From positions 9,392,501-9,456,500 of the forward strand of contig CM068317.1 in assembly GCA_034766995.1 (NCBI GenBank): a DNA stretch of 64,000 nt, in the 5' to 3' direction. The notes under the pieces are model-generated. The model did no database searches. It saw nothing but the letters and a program-made list of their open reading frames with translations, and was not told the origin of the DNA. Shown here piece after piece: positions 12,260 to 24,159 of the stretch. Source of the DNA: Acanthacorydalis orientalis (taxonomy: Eukaryota > Arthropoda > Insecta > Megaloptera > Corydalidae). Numbering within the stretch: position 1 is the stretch's first letter; every line of letters starts with the position of its first letter. Position numbers and translations under genes: made by a program.

Positions 12260-13434
12260 GGGGATTTGAATAATTCGCGACCTAAAATATAAATGGCGGT
12301 AATATTAAAAATATTTGTGGTGCATTACAAAGCGATGTCTATGTTATTCATAACCTGAAAGTCTATAATTAATATTTAATCAGTTTGTTGCAAATATCAA
12401 TTGAAATAAAAAAATATTGTTTTTTGTCAAAAAAGATTTAACCTCAACAAAACTCTTTAATGAGATGAAACATGTACTGGACAATATTGCACCTTTGTGT
12501 ACAACCGTAAGAAGTGGGCAGCTGAATTTAAATTGTCATGCATGTTTAGAAGTTGACCAGTGTAGCGGATGTTCGAAAACTGTAACGATAAAAGAAATCA
12601 CCAACGAAGTGCACGATATTGTCTAACAAGGTCGGCTATTGAAGGTGTCCGAAATTGATAAAGTTATGGGTGTCTTAGATAAATGTGTGTATCATATCCT
12701 AACTAAAGAGTTGGGTATGGAAAAGCTATCGGAAAGATGGATGCTGCGTTCGCTGACAATTGATCATAAACGCATTCGAGTACAAATTCTCCAAGACTGT
12801 TTAGATCGATTCAAGAGAGACACGACTGACTTTATCTGAGAATTTGTGACTACAGATGAGAGTTGGAATCACCATTACACTCTAGTGTGAAAACAATAAT
12901 CAAAGCAATGGAAGCATGATGATTCTCCCCCATCAAAGCAGTCAAAAGTTATTGCTTCAATTTTTTGGAATTCTAGAGACGTCATGCTAATTGACTAACT
13001 TTTGAATCAACTCGATCAATCAATTCGTGAGAAAACACCAGGTTTATCGAAGAAAAAAATAATTTTCCATCAAGACAATGCATATCACTATACAAATGGT
13101 GTATCCATGGAAAAACTCGCTGAATTGAAGTGCAACTTACTATCCCATCCAGCCTATTCTCTAGATTAGGCCTATTTAGATTTCCATCGATTCCCAGAAC
13201 TTAAAAAAATCCTTGGTGGTAGTCGATTTTTATCAGATGAAGAACTGATAGCAACAGTGAATCGCTATTTTGAGTACCTCCATGAAAAGGATTTCTGGGA
13301 CAGCATAAAAGCACTGAAGCATCGCTGAATGAAGTGTATCAAAGTTCAGGAGGACCATATTGAAAAATAAAACTAATTTAAAAACATAAGTTATATTATT
13401 TTAGTTAGGCTGGTAACTTTTCAAATCGTCCACA
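12256..13434 (+). mobile_element. Near-full-length mariner, family D
   Basis: An 1,179-bp element, close to the usual mariner length of about 1.3 kb, with TA on both sides. The ends are imperfect inverted repeats: GATTTGAATAATTCGCGACC on the left and GATTTGAAAAGTTACCAGCC read from the right. It carries one transposase gene on the plus strand, broken by stops. The irritans-like assignment rests on the TTDESW, HHYT and FHQDNA motifs. Confidence 0.85.
12394..13369 (+). pseudogene. Mariner transposase pseudogene (family D)
   Basis: From about 12,417 one frame runs to the TAA at 13,367-13,369. It keeps the transposase order: first helix-turn-helix, linker, second helix-turn-helix (KVSEIDKVMG..YHILTKELGM), TTDESWNHHYT with the first catalytic Asp, FHQDNA with the second, and a third Asp in AYLDFHRF. 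The last two Asp are separated by 34 residues, giving DD34D. At least seven in-frame stops interrupt it (the first at 12,624 and 12,837), but I see no indel after about 12,420. A small shift is likely just before 12,417, so the original ATG is unclear. The gene is dead; decay by substitution rather than indels is notable. Confidence 0.85.
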
Positions 13435-13790
13435 TATATATATATATATATATATATATACATGAATTTAAAAAAGTATGTAGCTCTACACAAAATCGTT
13501 ACATCTTAATGAAAGAATAAATTACCTAGATCAATTAAACAATTGGGAAAAAAGATGAATAATTATGGACAAAGGAGAAAGCTTCGGATATCTGTAGATA
13601 AATATGTTATAAATTAGTTTATTAATATTAGTATATATGTGTTTTTTAAATCATTAACCTTTTGAATGAATTCATATTATTTTAATTTCTCTAACACACC
13701 TGAAAGTAAATTATATAAAAAATTGTGTAGTTAAAAAATAATCCTTTTTGATTAAATGAATATTAACCTTTATCTATTATTTTTATAAAC

Positions 13791-13825
<35 letters not shown>

Positions 13826-13869
13826 TTATATATGTATATATATATATAATATGTTGTAAGTTTGTAGGT
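13435..13869. other. AT-rich spacer with microsatellites
   Basis: (TA)n at 13,435-13,460 and 13,794-13,822. No gene seen. Confidence 0.6.
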
Positions 13870-14635
13870 GCCTGTTGTTTCCCAGAATTAAAAATGAAAT
13901 AAAACGTCGTATTTCCTTCCAATCGCATTAACTCTATATCGTGGGCGAATGTAACGATAATCTCACGAAAATCAGCATGAAAATTACGATACTATTGCAG
14001 CAACTCGTTTTATGAAACGATGGCCTGTTGTATAGAAATTAACAAACACAGAAACAATATCGCAACGAAATATGGATATATATATATATATATATATATA
14101 TATTCCACACGATTAAAGCCAAATTAACTTACAATCAAACACTAATTACGTAACTAAAGGTTAAATACAGTTCTGTAGAATATCGCCAAATTACCTTCCT
14201 CCGACAATAATCAGAAATTTATTACAAGCATATAATATATCCGATACAGTCGTTCAAAACGAACCGTACTGTACATACGTCTGTACATTGACGGCGAGTG
14301 GCCGATCTGGCCGATTGCGTTTCCAAACAGGTGGTCATTACGAGTTTATAATGTCCCTTAATAAACGTTTGACCATTGGTCAAAGGCCGGGACGTCTGTG
14401 CGCCCCTAAACGCTATAAGATAGCTCGCGCACGGCCCCACTTGGACGTCGTATTTCATGTAAGGATACGGGAATTGTGCGGTTTGCATCTGCACACTTTA
14501 TTAGATGTTTGGATATTTATGTACCGTGCGTAATATGTGCAGAGGAACGGGTGGCCGATCGCGACATGTGCGGGACGGCTGGTCTTGTTTTTATTTGGTT
14601 TTCGTGACACGTTCGAATCAGAGAGTTTATTTAAT
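13870..14635. other. GC-richer island with no confirmed gene
   Basis: Two higher-complexity parts (13,870-14,070 and 14,225-14,635) are separated by a short TA tract at 14,076-14,102. Open frames of 80-90 codons exist on both strands between 14,222 and 14,533. They overlap each other, lack domains, and the plus one has no ATG. CpG content and balanced composition suggest conserved non-coding or untranslated DNA. Confidence 0.35.
14368..14384. promoter_or_regulatory. Everted GGTCA-type motif, possible nuclear-receptor site
   Basis: TTTGACC and GGTCAAA form a perfect 7-bp inverted pair around ATT. GGTCA half-sites are bound by nuclear receptors, and the centre also reads as a CCAAT-type ATTGG. 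It lies inside the GC-richer island. Function is inferred from motif alone. Confidence 0.2.
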
Positions 14636-15299
14636 GGTTTCGTTTGTGAAGGTTATTTTAAAATAATTTAACAACATGTATATGTTTTTTTAATAGTTAT
14701 TGATTAATCTCGACAATCATGCAGAATACTGCAATGGAGTATAATTTAAAACTATAGTAAGAAAATAAATATATTTACTATAGAAATGTTTATATTTTAT
14801 ACAATATAAACAGATAGCACGTGTCAATCAAAATCTTCTTAAATTAATTTCAAAACAATGAAACAATATCCTGATTTGATCATGTATTAAAAAATATTTA
14901 TGTAAAAAAATTATACTGCATGTATAAATAGTTAGGTACTTTTTAATGAGTGTTTGACAGTATTACTAAAAGTCAATTATTATTTGTAATTAAGCAATTA
15001 TATTCAATTTCATAAATATGTTATTCACTTGTTCATAATCTAAACATTCTTGTTGTTCAGAAACATTCAATTTTTAATTTTTATTACTGTATAAGTATAT
15101 TTTGAAGATGAAAGCAACATTTTCAGACTGAAGAGGTACAGAAAAATATTATTCTTCTTTAAAATTGATATTTTTTGACTGAGTTCCTATTTTTCAAAGT
15201 TATTACTTTATAACAACGCACTTTTGAGTTCTTGGTGTTTTTTTCAGATCTGCCTCTAGATGAGTGGTTTGAACTGAAAATTCAGTCAATCAGAATATG
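14636..15299. other. AT-rich DNA, nothing recognised
   Basis: No open frame or repeat-family match. Confidence 0.5.
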
Positions 15300-15307
15300 A
15301 ATTACTC

Positions 15308-15818
15308 CAGTGGCGTACTCTGGATTTAATCTTGGAGGGAGTTGAGTTGAATTGATAAAAATCTTTTAATGTGAATTCAATAAAATTCATCAGATAATTA
15401 TAAAAAAATATTTATAGAATAAAATCCTTTTTTGTTTTCTTTTTACAAAGCGCTTGAATTAGTTCAGTCGCGATTATATTAATCTCCTTTGTGTGTATAT
15501 AACAAAGCCTGTCCGTTCAATCGTGATTGTGTCACGGTAGATCTTAGATTTTTAAAAGGCGTAAAGTAAAAAAAATGACCTTTCACTGACGCATGTTATT
15601 ACCGGAAATGTTGCAAATATTTTTAATAAGTTATAGATGTTAGGATATATAATTTGGCATACTTCGAAACTGTATCAATATCATTTTTGCATGGAGCTTT
15701 TGCAAACTGTTTTTCAATTTATTCATATCACAACTTGAATTGATGACTTTATTTAGTTTTCTAGTGTGTTTTTCCGGGGTGCACGTGTACCTTAACCCCT
15801 CTCTTGGATGAACCATTG
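15308..15818. mobile_element. hAT-like miniature element (511 bp)
   Basis: It begins CAGTGGCGTAC and ends with the inverse of CAATGGTTCATC, and both ends are followed inward by a G-rich AGAGGG/GGAGGG segment. Flanks AATTACTC (15,300-15,307) and AGTTACAC (15,819-15,826) agree at 6 of 8 positions, matching the 8-bp duplication of hAT elements. No transposase frame remains. Confidence 0.5.
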
Positions 15819-15826
15819 AGTTACAC

Positions 15827-17254
15827 AGTTATAAAAATAATACTTCAAAATTTGCTCAAAATATCAATAAAATATCGGTTATTATTTTCAAAAAACTTTC
15901 TTATCCTTTACAAAGTTTCTAACCAATTATACTATTTATGATCATCTGTAAGGGAACTATAAATGTTTTCGTTTCAACGTTGTCTACTAAAAACTATATT
16001 CTCTAATAATCTCCACAATTTGTCCTGAATTTCGAATTCGGAATTAGAAATAAAAGTTTGTTTTCAACATCAATAATTGATTATTTTCAGTATCATATTT
16101 ATGATCATTTATATTATTATATAATATTATTGTATGTTATTATTAATAATAAATAACTTGATTCTTTTTAGCCCTTTTTAGTTTCATGATATTAAATATA
16201 ATTAAAATTTTTTCAAATATTTACTGAGAAACTATTTTTTTACAAAACAAATATTTAATAGATGTTTATATTTCTTTTTTAATATTTTGTACAAAAAATT
16301 ATAACTATCTGCAGGCCGTAAGAAATTATGACACGCTCAGTTACTCAAAAAAAACCTATCATCTTCTTATCTTATTCTTCAGTGACAAAGTTGTTTTTGA
16401 AATGTACAAGTAAGAACTGTAATTTTGTTTATATTTTTATTGAACAATGAATATTTTGTCATCGGGAAATATAGCATGAAAATATTGATGTCTTACATAT
16501 TAATCAATTTATTTGTCACCCCTGGCCACGTTTTTATTTTTTATCATCTTAATTTAAACATTGTTCTTTGTATAACAATCTTTATTTTTACTTCCATTTT
16601 ATAATATGTCATTATTTTTATTATACTCGTCATCTACTCATTATTGTTTTCTTATTTAATACTAATACTTTATATTTATTAGTATTATATATAATATAAC
16701 AATTGTACATACTTATAAAATTGAAACAAATTACTAACCAATTTCTTTTCAAAAAATATATTCTTGAAATAATGATAGATATATTAATAATAAAAACAAA
16801 TCCTATTATGGCAATTTGAATTTTATCATAATTCCTTTTCAATCACTGTTAACTTTCAATGTCTCAATTAAAATTATTCCAAGATGATTAAATTCAAATG
16901 AGAAATATTCATTAAAAAGTATTTTTAGGCATGAAACAACATATTTTTTAAAAAATCTTGTATACATTAGAGAATCTTTTTTTAATAATATTTTAAAGTA
17001 CAATTATATTTCTAATAAAGTTTTATTGTAAATTGATTTTTCGTTTCGATAATTTATAATTCATACTTTATTTTATAATTTATAATAACACATTTTTAGT
17101 TTGAAATAAATATATTTAGATTTTAATTTATTTAATAATTTAATACGTTAATATAAATCTTTTAATTGGCACTACTTTATAAAAAAAAATATGAACGATT
17201 TAAATGTACATCCACAATACAAATTATATTTTTTTCTCATCAAGAATGTTCAAT
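15827..17254. other. AT-rich DNA, nothing recognised
   Basis: The composition is strongly A+T with many homopolymer runs. A 70-codon minus-strand frame at 16,630-16,842 has an Ile/Tyr-rich, chance-like composition. Confidence 0.5.
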
Positions 17255-17800
17255 AAATAATTATTGATCATTTTTAATTATTTCTTATGCACATTTCGAT
17301 TGTGATTACATCATTCTCTGATCCTCCAGGTATAGACCAGGAGTGGGCCACTTCTTCCATAATAAGAACCACATATAATGCTTTTCTTACATTTTGGAAT
17401 GTGCAAGTGTCATTGAAAATGTTATTTTAAAAATTGTATTTATAAATAATAAAAAATACAACTATATAGTAGTCCTACTCACCAAAGAAGAATATGTTTA
17501 ATCTATACTTGTTGAATACTTTGACTGAGTCTTTATTTTTACAGTTAATACTTTAAAATCCGACTATAGATTACTAATATAGATTATTAATATAAAAGTT
17601 TAGGAAAAATGGCAATGAAACCCAATATTGTCTGAGAAGCCGCACAGAGTAGCTTTGGGAGCCGCATTCGGCTCGTGAGCCACAGTTCGGCCAAAGTTGG
17701 TATATGCAGATCTTTTCAGTAACTTAGCACTTTGAAATTTATGACATTCCAAACTAAATTTACATAATCAAAAATAGAAATGAGTAATGATTGATCATTT
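17255..17800. mobile_element. Family M miniature element split by a hAT insertion
   Basis: The left part (17,255-17,337) matches the family M end: ATTATTGATCATTTTTAATT, then TTTCTTATGCACATTT and ACATCATTCT. The right part (17,700-17,800) resumes with CACTTTGAAA and ends near ATGATTGATCATTTTTGAT. The intervening 362 bp is a separate hAT-like insertion. Confidence 0.45.
17338..17699. mobile_element. hAT-like non-autonomous element (362 bp)
   Basis: It starts CAGGAGTGGGCCAC. The right side has GAGCCGCATTCGGCTCGTGA, a short palindrome, followed by CACAGTTCGGCCAAAG; this subterminal layout is widespread in animal hAT elements. Flanks GTATAGAC and GTATATGC agree at 6 of 8 positions as a target duplication. 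A fragment of the same right end occurs reversed at 50,781-50,905. No coding capacity. Confidence 0.65.
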
Positions 17801-18179
17801 TTGATACAGTTTTATTTGTTTTTAATATGAATGAAAAATTAATCTATGAAAGTAAATGAAGCTATAATATCAGAATAATATTAAACAATATTTCTCCTAG
17901 TTATAATTAATGTTTTTATAATAAAATCATGTAGTATGTATTACCTCTACAGTACATAAAACAGCATATTATGGTTATTAAATATTTCTTCTTTATACTA
18001 TATAAGACTATTTATGTGATAAATTTATCCTTTACTACATATCAAGCCATATTAAAAAAGTCAGTAAATAAAAACAAGCAATTAAAAAATAATTTAGGAA
18101 ATTTCTGACTTAACCAATTGATTATTTTCTATAAAATAACAAAACTCATGTAATAGAAGACTGTTTGTTCTGAAGATGA

Positions 18180-18262
18180 TTGAATGATTTCCTAAATCTT
18201 ACAGAAAACAATCCAAAATCATCAATAAACATTTATTGAACATTTTTAATCATAAGAAAGTA
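18180..18262 (-). mobile_element. Family M miniature element, partial copy
   Basis: Read on the minus strand it gives ATTGATGATTTTGGATTGTT and then CAATCATCTTCAGAAC, following the family M left half. Only one end is visible. Confidence 0.4.
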
Positions 18263-19032
18263 TTGCTGTTTTGTGAGGCGAATAAGAAATACAGCCATAG
18301 GTCTGCACCTGTGATGCTGTAATATAATTATTTTGTATATACATGCTTAAAAATATAAAAAAGTCATATTTAATTTACAAATAATTATTTTTATAATTTA
18401 ATTTGTTAACAATTTATTTCAAATATCAAATAAATCGTCAACTAAAATATATATGCAATTCATCGCGTTTTTTTCAGATATTTCAATATAAAACCGATAA
18501 AATGTTTCAAAAATTAAATTCTATATAAATAACTTCACAGAAAGAAAAACTATCTCTAATAATTAACACAAGTCTCGACGATAGAATATCTATTTACACA
18601 ACTGTGAAGAACTGAATTCCGTTCGTCGAATTTCCATACGTTCTCGAAATGATTTAGATCCCTGTAAATGTATAAACATTTATTATTTGCTATTCGCTCT
18701 ACATCCGATCTTACAATATATAAATTTTGTTATGTAGATGACTATATAAATAATATTCAGTCTAGAGAATTACGTCACCGAATCTACTTTAAAAACTAAT
18801 ATCCACTATGTACCAACGACATTTTCGTTCATTAATCTCAACGTATAACAAACATTCATCTCTATACTTAATGTTTAATGTTCCATCAAAAATATGTATT
18901 CTACGTACAACTGATTTCCATGTGGGCACCACTCACTATTACAGAGACTCCCGGCTATTATAATATGAAAATATGCCATTAATATAGTCATCTACATATG
19001 CAACAACATAACGATACAGTGTACACTATATG

Positions 19033-19036
<4 letters not shown>
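18263..19036. other. AT-rich DNA with a mildly complex centre
   Basis: Bases 18,540-18,960 contain more CpG and balanced sequence (for example TTCCGTTCGTCGAATTTCC) but no sustained frame. Possible untranslated or regulatory DNA. Confidence 0.25.

Positions 19037-19093
<57 letters not shown>
19037..19093. repeat. (TA)n microsatellite
   Basis: A pure TA tract of about 57 bp. Confidence 0.95.
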
Positions 19094-19097
<4 letters not shown>

Positions 19098-20364
19098 TTG
19101 TATGTAAACACGTACACATATATAGATATGTAAAGTTACCGTCATCAAAGCAATGTACAATATGACAAGTAGTGAATTGATGCACTCGCGAAATGTCGTG
19201 AAATGGATTTCTTTTGACTGATGTTTATTGTAAAATAGAAAATGCATTTTCGCATATATTGCATTGCTTAGATGTTTTCTAGTGTTCTGTATGTATTTTA
19301 TATGTTGTGACAAATGAAATGATCAAAGAATTGTTTAATTTTTGCTGATGTGTATCTGTGTGTATATAGTTTCAAATCTGGTTGATTCCGGTGCGTTTTA
19401 TAGAGGAATAAAAAATATCATTTTATACAGAAATGCCATTTTAATAACAATGAGACTACTATAGACAATATTTTGTATTCTTAATGAAATAGCATAGATA
19501 ATCCGTGTAAAAATTAATAATAAATATTTATTGATTGAAAATGATTGTATTTTTTATAACTGATTTAATTAGAGATGTTTTCAATAATCTCATATTATAT
19601 ATATATATATATTGTTCAAAAATATTTACAATCAATCAGTATTCAACATTATCAAAATAACAAAAAAAATATGGCGTTTTACCAAATACAATAGTTGGAG
19701 AATACTCTTGGTTATAACGAAAATTAAAATAACACATTCAAGGAAATGTTTCAATTTTTATTAAGCATTTGCGTCCTTTTTGTACATGATAAATGAATTA
19801 ATTAATAAATATAATAATTGACACACTTTTTCAATATGATATAATCTTTTTAAAAATTACTAAAATATATATATATATTAAATTCTTACATCTTTTCATT
19901 CTATTATAGTTTTTACTCAGACTAAAATTATTGATTACTGAATAGTAAATTAATTTAATACACACTAGAACCAGTTAGATGCGACAAATCTTCTGATATT
20001 CAAATATATTGTAATAGTAAAATGAATAATATAAAATCTACCAAGTATAATTATGTTAAATATTTGTTTGTAAATTAACGATAAACCAAAAGTTATAATC
20101 ATTATTTATTAAAGTATAATTGTATGTTTTTATAACAGTGATTTCACTGAAGTGTTTCCCTGACAGTTCAGGAGATCTCTTTTAAACATCTAAATATCTG
20201 TTCTCTATGTAAGCCATTTTCAAGTAGATTCTAGTCTCTAATATCTAATTTAAAAATGATATACATATCGAAACTAGTAGTGAAGAATAAACATTCAGAT
20301 AATGGAGAAAGACCATCAGGAAAATGTCTTACCTATTATTTATATTTTAAAATTGACATTTATA

Positions 20365-20411
<47 letters not shown>

Positions 20412-20761
20412 AATACTTATACGTACATAATCACACAAATATATAAAATAAACTACTCCAATTATTAATTACTTTTCATGCTGTTGATAAATGAGGACTT
20501 AATTCTTATTGTTTTTAAAGGTATGCAATTATTGTATTTTATTTTAGTTGCCTATTTAAATGTATTGCGTTTAATTCAAGAAAATATCTTTTATTATTTA
20601 TAACAAATAATAAGAATAATTCATGTTAATAATGTATTTATTATATAGTATTGTAAATATTTGTTGTGGTTTCTGTGTAAATTTCAATTCGATAACTCAC
20701 CAAAATATTGCAGTAAATCAAGAATGAATAAAATATATTCTATACATACATATATATACAT

Positions 20762-20810
<49 letters not shown>

Positions 20811-21485
20811 CATATTAAGCTATTTTTTGTATAAAATATATAATTTTTTCATTTTTTCTTCCTATCAATTCGAGATCTTTATTTATAATTCAATTGACTA
20901 TATTTTACATGTTTCACTTCATTGTTTCTAGCATTTATTTTAGAATTCGTTGCTCCATTCTATATAGCCTCCCGATATCTCCATATTCTCACAATTTTAG
21001 TTCATTTGTTATTTTTTCAATTTTCATAATTTATAATAAAAATATTAATAACTTAAGTACTCCTGTTTACTTGTCTGATAACACCATTCACCAGTACCCT
21101 TTTATTTTCAGTTCAAAAAGTCCCCTGGTGTCTTCTTTCATTAAATTGTTCAGTATTCCGTAATTAAAAAATATAATTTAATTTTGTTCACTAGATTACT
21201 ACGGTTCTCACTTCAAAATAATGCAATAACAACATTATTTTCATTTTCAATCAAAATCTAAAAAGTGACATAATCAGTGCAGTCAAATAACGTATTTTTA
21301 GAGAAAAAGTAGATTTTTAAATTCACTTTAATTATTTCTGGAACTACTTACTAAAAATAGAACTATTCACTAACTCACTAAATTTAACCTTACAAGAAAA
21401 ATTATAATATTATAAAGAGAGTAATGAACTGTACGAAATAGACACACGTATATATATACACATACATATGTTTATATATAAATAT
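19094..21485. other. AT-rich DNA with microsatellites
   Basis: (TA)n tracts lie at 20,370-20,406 and 20,770-20,808, with shorter ones near 19,597 and 19,865. Open frames of 70-95 codons (19,026-19,313 minus; 20,256-20,468 and 20,894-21,163 plus) carry Ile/Tyr-rich chance sequence. No gene is supported. Confidence 0.5.
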
Positions 21486-21600
21486 ACTAAAGGGCTTCGC
21501 CCACTGCTCGCTGTGCTCACCAACCACCGGATTTACTGCGCTCGCCCACTTTTATAAACCTGTACATGAACTGAATGAAATAATAAATATAATTTGAAAC
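21486..21600 (-). repeat. GC-hairpin repeat (family R-like end), copy
   Basis: Read on the minus strand: ATTATTTCATTCAGTTCATG, then GTGGGCGAGCGCAG, GGTGGTTGGTGAGCACAGCG and GGGCGAAGCCC, which is a GGGC/GCCC hairpin. The order and spacing match 32,709-32,844. Its G+C contrasts sharply with the neighbours. Confidence 0.6.
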
Positions 21601-22142
21601 TCATTATATCTATACAATTATCACAGATATATCGCAACTTATTCGTTATTGTACATAAAAATGCCAATAGATTATTTTTTGTAAAGTTGTAGTTATTTGT
21701 GGATAATTTTGATTTCATATATATAGAAATATATGTGTATTTGAAATTTAATACATATAAATATTTTGTTCATACTTTAAGATTATATTATTACGACTTA
21801 TAGGATAATATTTAAGTAAAATTTAACTTTTGTAGATACAACAGTTATGATATACAAATATACTATATTCAAAGTACTTGCTATAACGGAGTTCCATTAT
21901 GTGTGTATGTATATATATATATATATATATAAATGTTTTTTTGACCAATTTGAATAAATTGAAATTTATTATTATTGAAAATAATTTGACTTCCTTTTCC
22001 TAAAAAGATCTATAATATAAGATCAAATAAATCTACTTATTTGGAATATTTTTTTAATAGAACAATATAATTGTGATATAAAAAATTTAAATTATTTTAT
22101 ATACTAACTTATATATTTATCTGCATGAATGTATATGTGTGA

Positions 22143-22145
<3 letters not shown>
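21601..22145. other. AT-rich DNA, nothing recognised
   Basis: This may include the upstream body of the 21.5-kb repeat, but I cannot align it confidently. A (TA)n tract lies at about 21,911-21,930. Confidence 0.4.

Positions 22146-22204
<59 letters not shown>
22146..22204. repeat. (TA)n microsatellite
   Basis: A pure TA tract of 59 bp. Confidence 0.95.
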
Positions 22205-22207
<3 letters not shown>

Positions 22208-22479
22208 AGAAATGAAAATGCAAATTCCAACAAAAGCATTTTTATTAGAGTTAATCGAATAAAAATATCAAAAAATGGGTAATACATCAAAATACAAAGC
22301 ACATAAAATTATATAAAACATTATCTATTTTACTGACCTATATTGTATCTAACGGAATTTACTCGAAAAAAAATCCACACTCTATACAACTTAAAAGAAT
22401 TCCAGTTGACGGAACAATAAAACTGTCAAAGGCAAAAAGAAAAAAAATATATATAATACGTCATAAGATCGTATTCTAA

Positions 22480-22690
22480 AGCATCGTATTGTTATTTTAT
22501 GATCCTTTACGCATCTACAAATGTAACTTTTTTATTTTATTATTATTTTCCTTTCAACTCCACCGCGTCTCGATGCGAAACGAATAATAAAAAAAATATA
22601 CACACAGACACAAATAGATAGAGTTGATATTTCGCCCTCCGCCCGAACATAATATTCCGTCGTGTCGACGGGCTTATTTCGAAAATACCC
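22480..22690. other. Higher-complexity island
   Basis: The sequence is CpG-bearing around TCCACCGCGTCTCGATGCG and GTCGTGTCGACGGGC, with TTTATGATC, a homeodomain-like site, near 22,497. No reading frame. Candidate regulatory island by composition. Confidence 0.25.
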
Positions 22691-22923
22691 ATTTATCAAA
22701 AATTAAACGATGTATAAAATACATCGGAAATGTGATCCATATTCAAAGAATCGCTGATAGTGGATAGAAAACGATGAGATGTGATGTTGGGGGACGGAAC
22801 AAGAAAAGTCGAAGATACTTGAAATGAAATATTCGCATTAAATTTTATGGTTGTTGATATAGACGAGAAATGGTTCGCTGATGACTGTGAATACATATAT
22901 ATATATATATATATATACAAATA

Positions 22924-22954
<31 letters not shown>

Positions 22955-23171
22955 TGAGTAAATTTTGTCATTTTTATAAGAGCATTAATAATTAAAATTT
23001 ATTTTAAATTATTACTTACAATGTAAATAGTACAACTATTTTGTAAGATTTAGGATGAATTCGTCAATAGGCAGTACTTTAGAAACACATTTTTTAACAA
23101 AAGCATGGGTGATTATTTTAAAGCATTTTCGTGTACTTTGAAGTTTTTTCTTATTACTTCTCCTTAGATAC

Positions 23172-23173
<2 letters not shown>

Positions 23174-23229
<56 letters not shown>
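23174..23229. repeat. (TA)n tract bordering a mariner
   Basis: TA repeats lead directly into the target TA of the element starting at 23,230. The other flank is also (TA)n (24,160-24,176). Confidence 0.95.
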
Positions 23230-23256
23230 CGAGGTCAGACAATTAAGTAATGCGAC
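23230..23256 (+). repeat. Terminal inverted repeat of family C (left)
   Basis: It begins CGAGGTCAGACAATTAAGTA and is an exact inverse of 24,133-24,159. Such ends are bound and cut by the mariner transposase. Confidence 0.95.
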
Positions 23257-23278
23257 AAAATTCAAAAATCGAATATAT

Positions 23279-23941
23279 TTAAAAATTAAGGTACATCGCT
23301 GCGATCCCCTCAAAGTAGTCCCCTCCCGCATCTATACACTTATTCCAGCGAGTTTTCCAGTTTTCGTAACAATTCTGGAACGCTTCTTGTGGGACCTCTC
23401 CGAGTACCCTCGTCACAGATTCTTGGATATCTTCAACGGAGTCAAAATGTCGACCTTTGACGAATTTTTTCATATGGGGGAATAGGAAAAAGTCGCAGGG
23501 TGACATGTCCGGTGAATAAGGCGGTTGTGGTAACGTTGCGATGCCTTTAGACGCCAAAAACTGAGAGACACTGAACGCACTGTGACAGGGAGCATTGTCG
23601 TGATGCAGAACCCAAGTCTTCGCGATCTCTGGACGCACTCTGAGCACCCTTTTTCGTAATTTTTCGAGCACATTGCGGTAGAATACTTGATTTACGGTTT
23701 GTCCAGGTGGTACGAACTCTTTGTGAACCACCCCTTTGCTGTCGAAGAAGCAAATCAACATGGTTTTCACTTTGGACTTGCTCATTCTCGCCTTCTTTGG
23801 CCTTGGTGCTCCAGGGGACAGCCACTGTTGGCTTTGTCGTTTAGTTTCGGGGTCATATTGAAAGAACCAACTTTCATCACCAGTAATAACTCGATCGAGA
23901 AGAGTAGGATCACTTTCAACCTGCTCGAGATAATCGCGCAC
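23279..23941 (-). CDS. Mariner transposase, catalytic domain only (N-terminally truncated)
   Basis: A 220-codon frame encoding the DDE domain of a mariner transposase, the enzyme that cuts and pastes the element through its terminal repeats. Visible motifs are VITGDESWFFQYDPE (first Asp), WVLHHDNAPCH (second Asp) and YSPDMSPCDFFLFP (third Asp), with 34 residues between the last two, so DD34D. The C-terminus ends with the usual WNKCIDAGGDYFEG. The frame opens only about 18 codons upstream of the GTG at 23,939-23,941 and has no ATG. An ATG at 23,967, reading MEQRNLEQRCAI like a mariner N-terminus, is in another frame. A deletion near 23,930-23,940 therefore removed the helix-turn-helix region and shifted frame. 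Without DNA binding it should not transpose by itself. Confidence 0.9.
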   Translation of the reverse strand: MRDYLEQVESDPTLLDRVITGDESWFFQYDPETKRQSQQWLSPGAPRPKKARMSKSKVKTMLICFFDSKGVVHKEFVPPGQTVNQVFYRNVLEKLRKRVLRVRPEIAKTWVLHHDNAPCHSAFSVSQFLASKGIATLPQPPYSPDMSPCDFFLFPHMKKFVKGRHFDSVEDIQESVTRVLGEVPQEAFQNCYENWKTRWNKCIDAGGDYFEGIAAMYLNF

Positions 23942-24132
23942 CGTTGCTCTAAATTTCTCTGTTCCATTTTCGTGACATGCACTACTCGCGCGTTGTTACA
24001 AAACACTAAACAGCTGGCGAACAAATTATCGTACGAGGGTGGTCAAGGTCTCAATCGAGAGAGTAGGGATCTGCTATTACGGTGGCGGAGTTACAGGTTC
24101 GCAGTGTTACCACAGGCCGAGAAAAAAAATCG

Positions 24133-24159
24133 GTCGCATTACTTAATTGTCTGACCTCG
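24133..24159 (-). repeat. Terminal inverted repeat of family C (right)
   Basis: An exact inverse of 23,230-23,256, followed by TA at 24,160-24,161. Confidence 0.95.

Larger units (their letters stand above)
23230..24159 (-). mobile_element. Recent, internally deleted mariner, family C (930 bp)
   Basis: The terminal inverted repeats are identical over 27 bp (23,230-23,256 and 24,133-24,159), and TA lies outside both ends. On the minus strand it encodes a transposase whose DNA-binding region is deleted while the catalytic domain remains open. At 930 bp it is some 350 bp short of a usual mariner. Identical ends and an unbroken catalytic frame mark it as the youngest insertion in the window. Confidence 0.92.

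Noticed and set aside
23470..24154. Several other frames inside the family C mariner on both strands
   Set aside because: They are shadows of the catalytic frame; the transposase motifs are only in the 23,279-23,941 minus frame.
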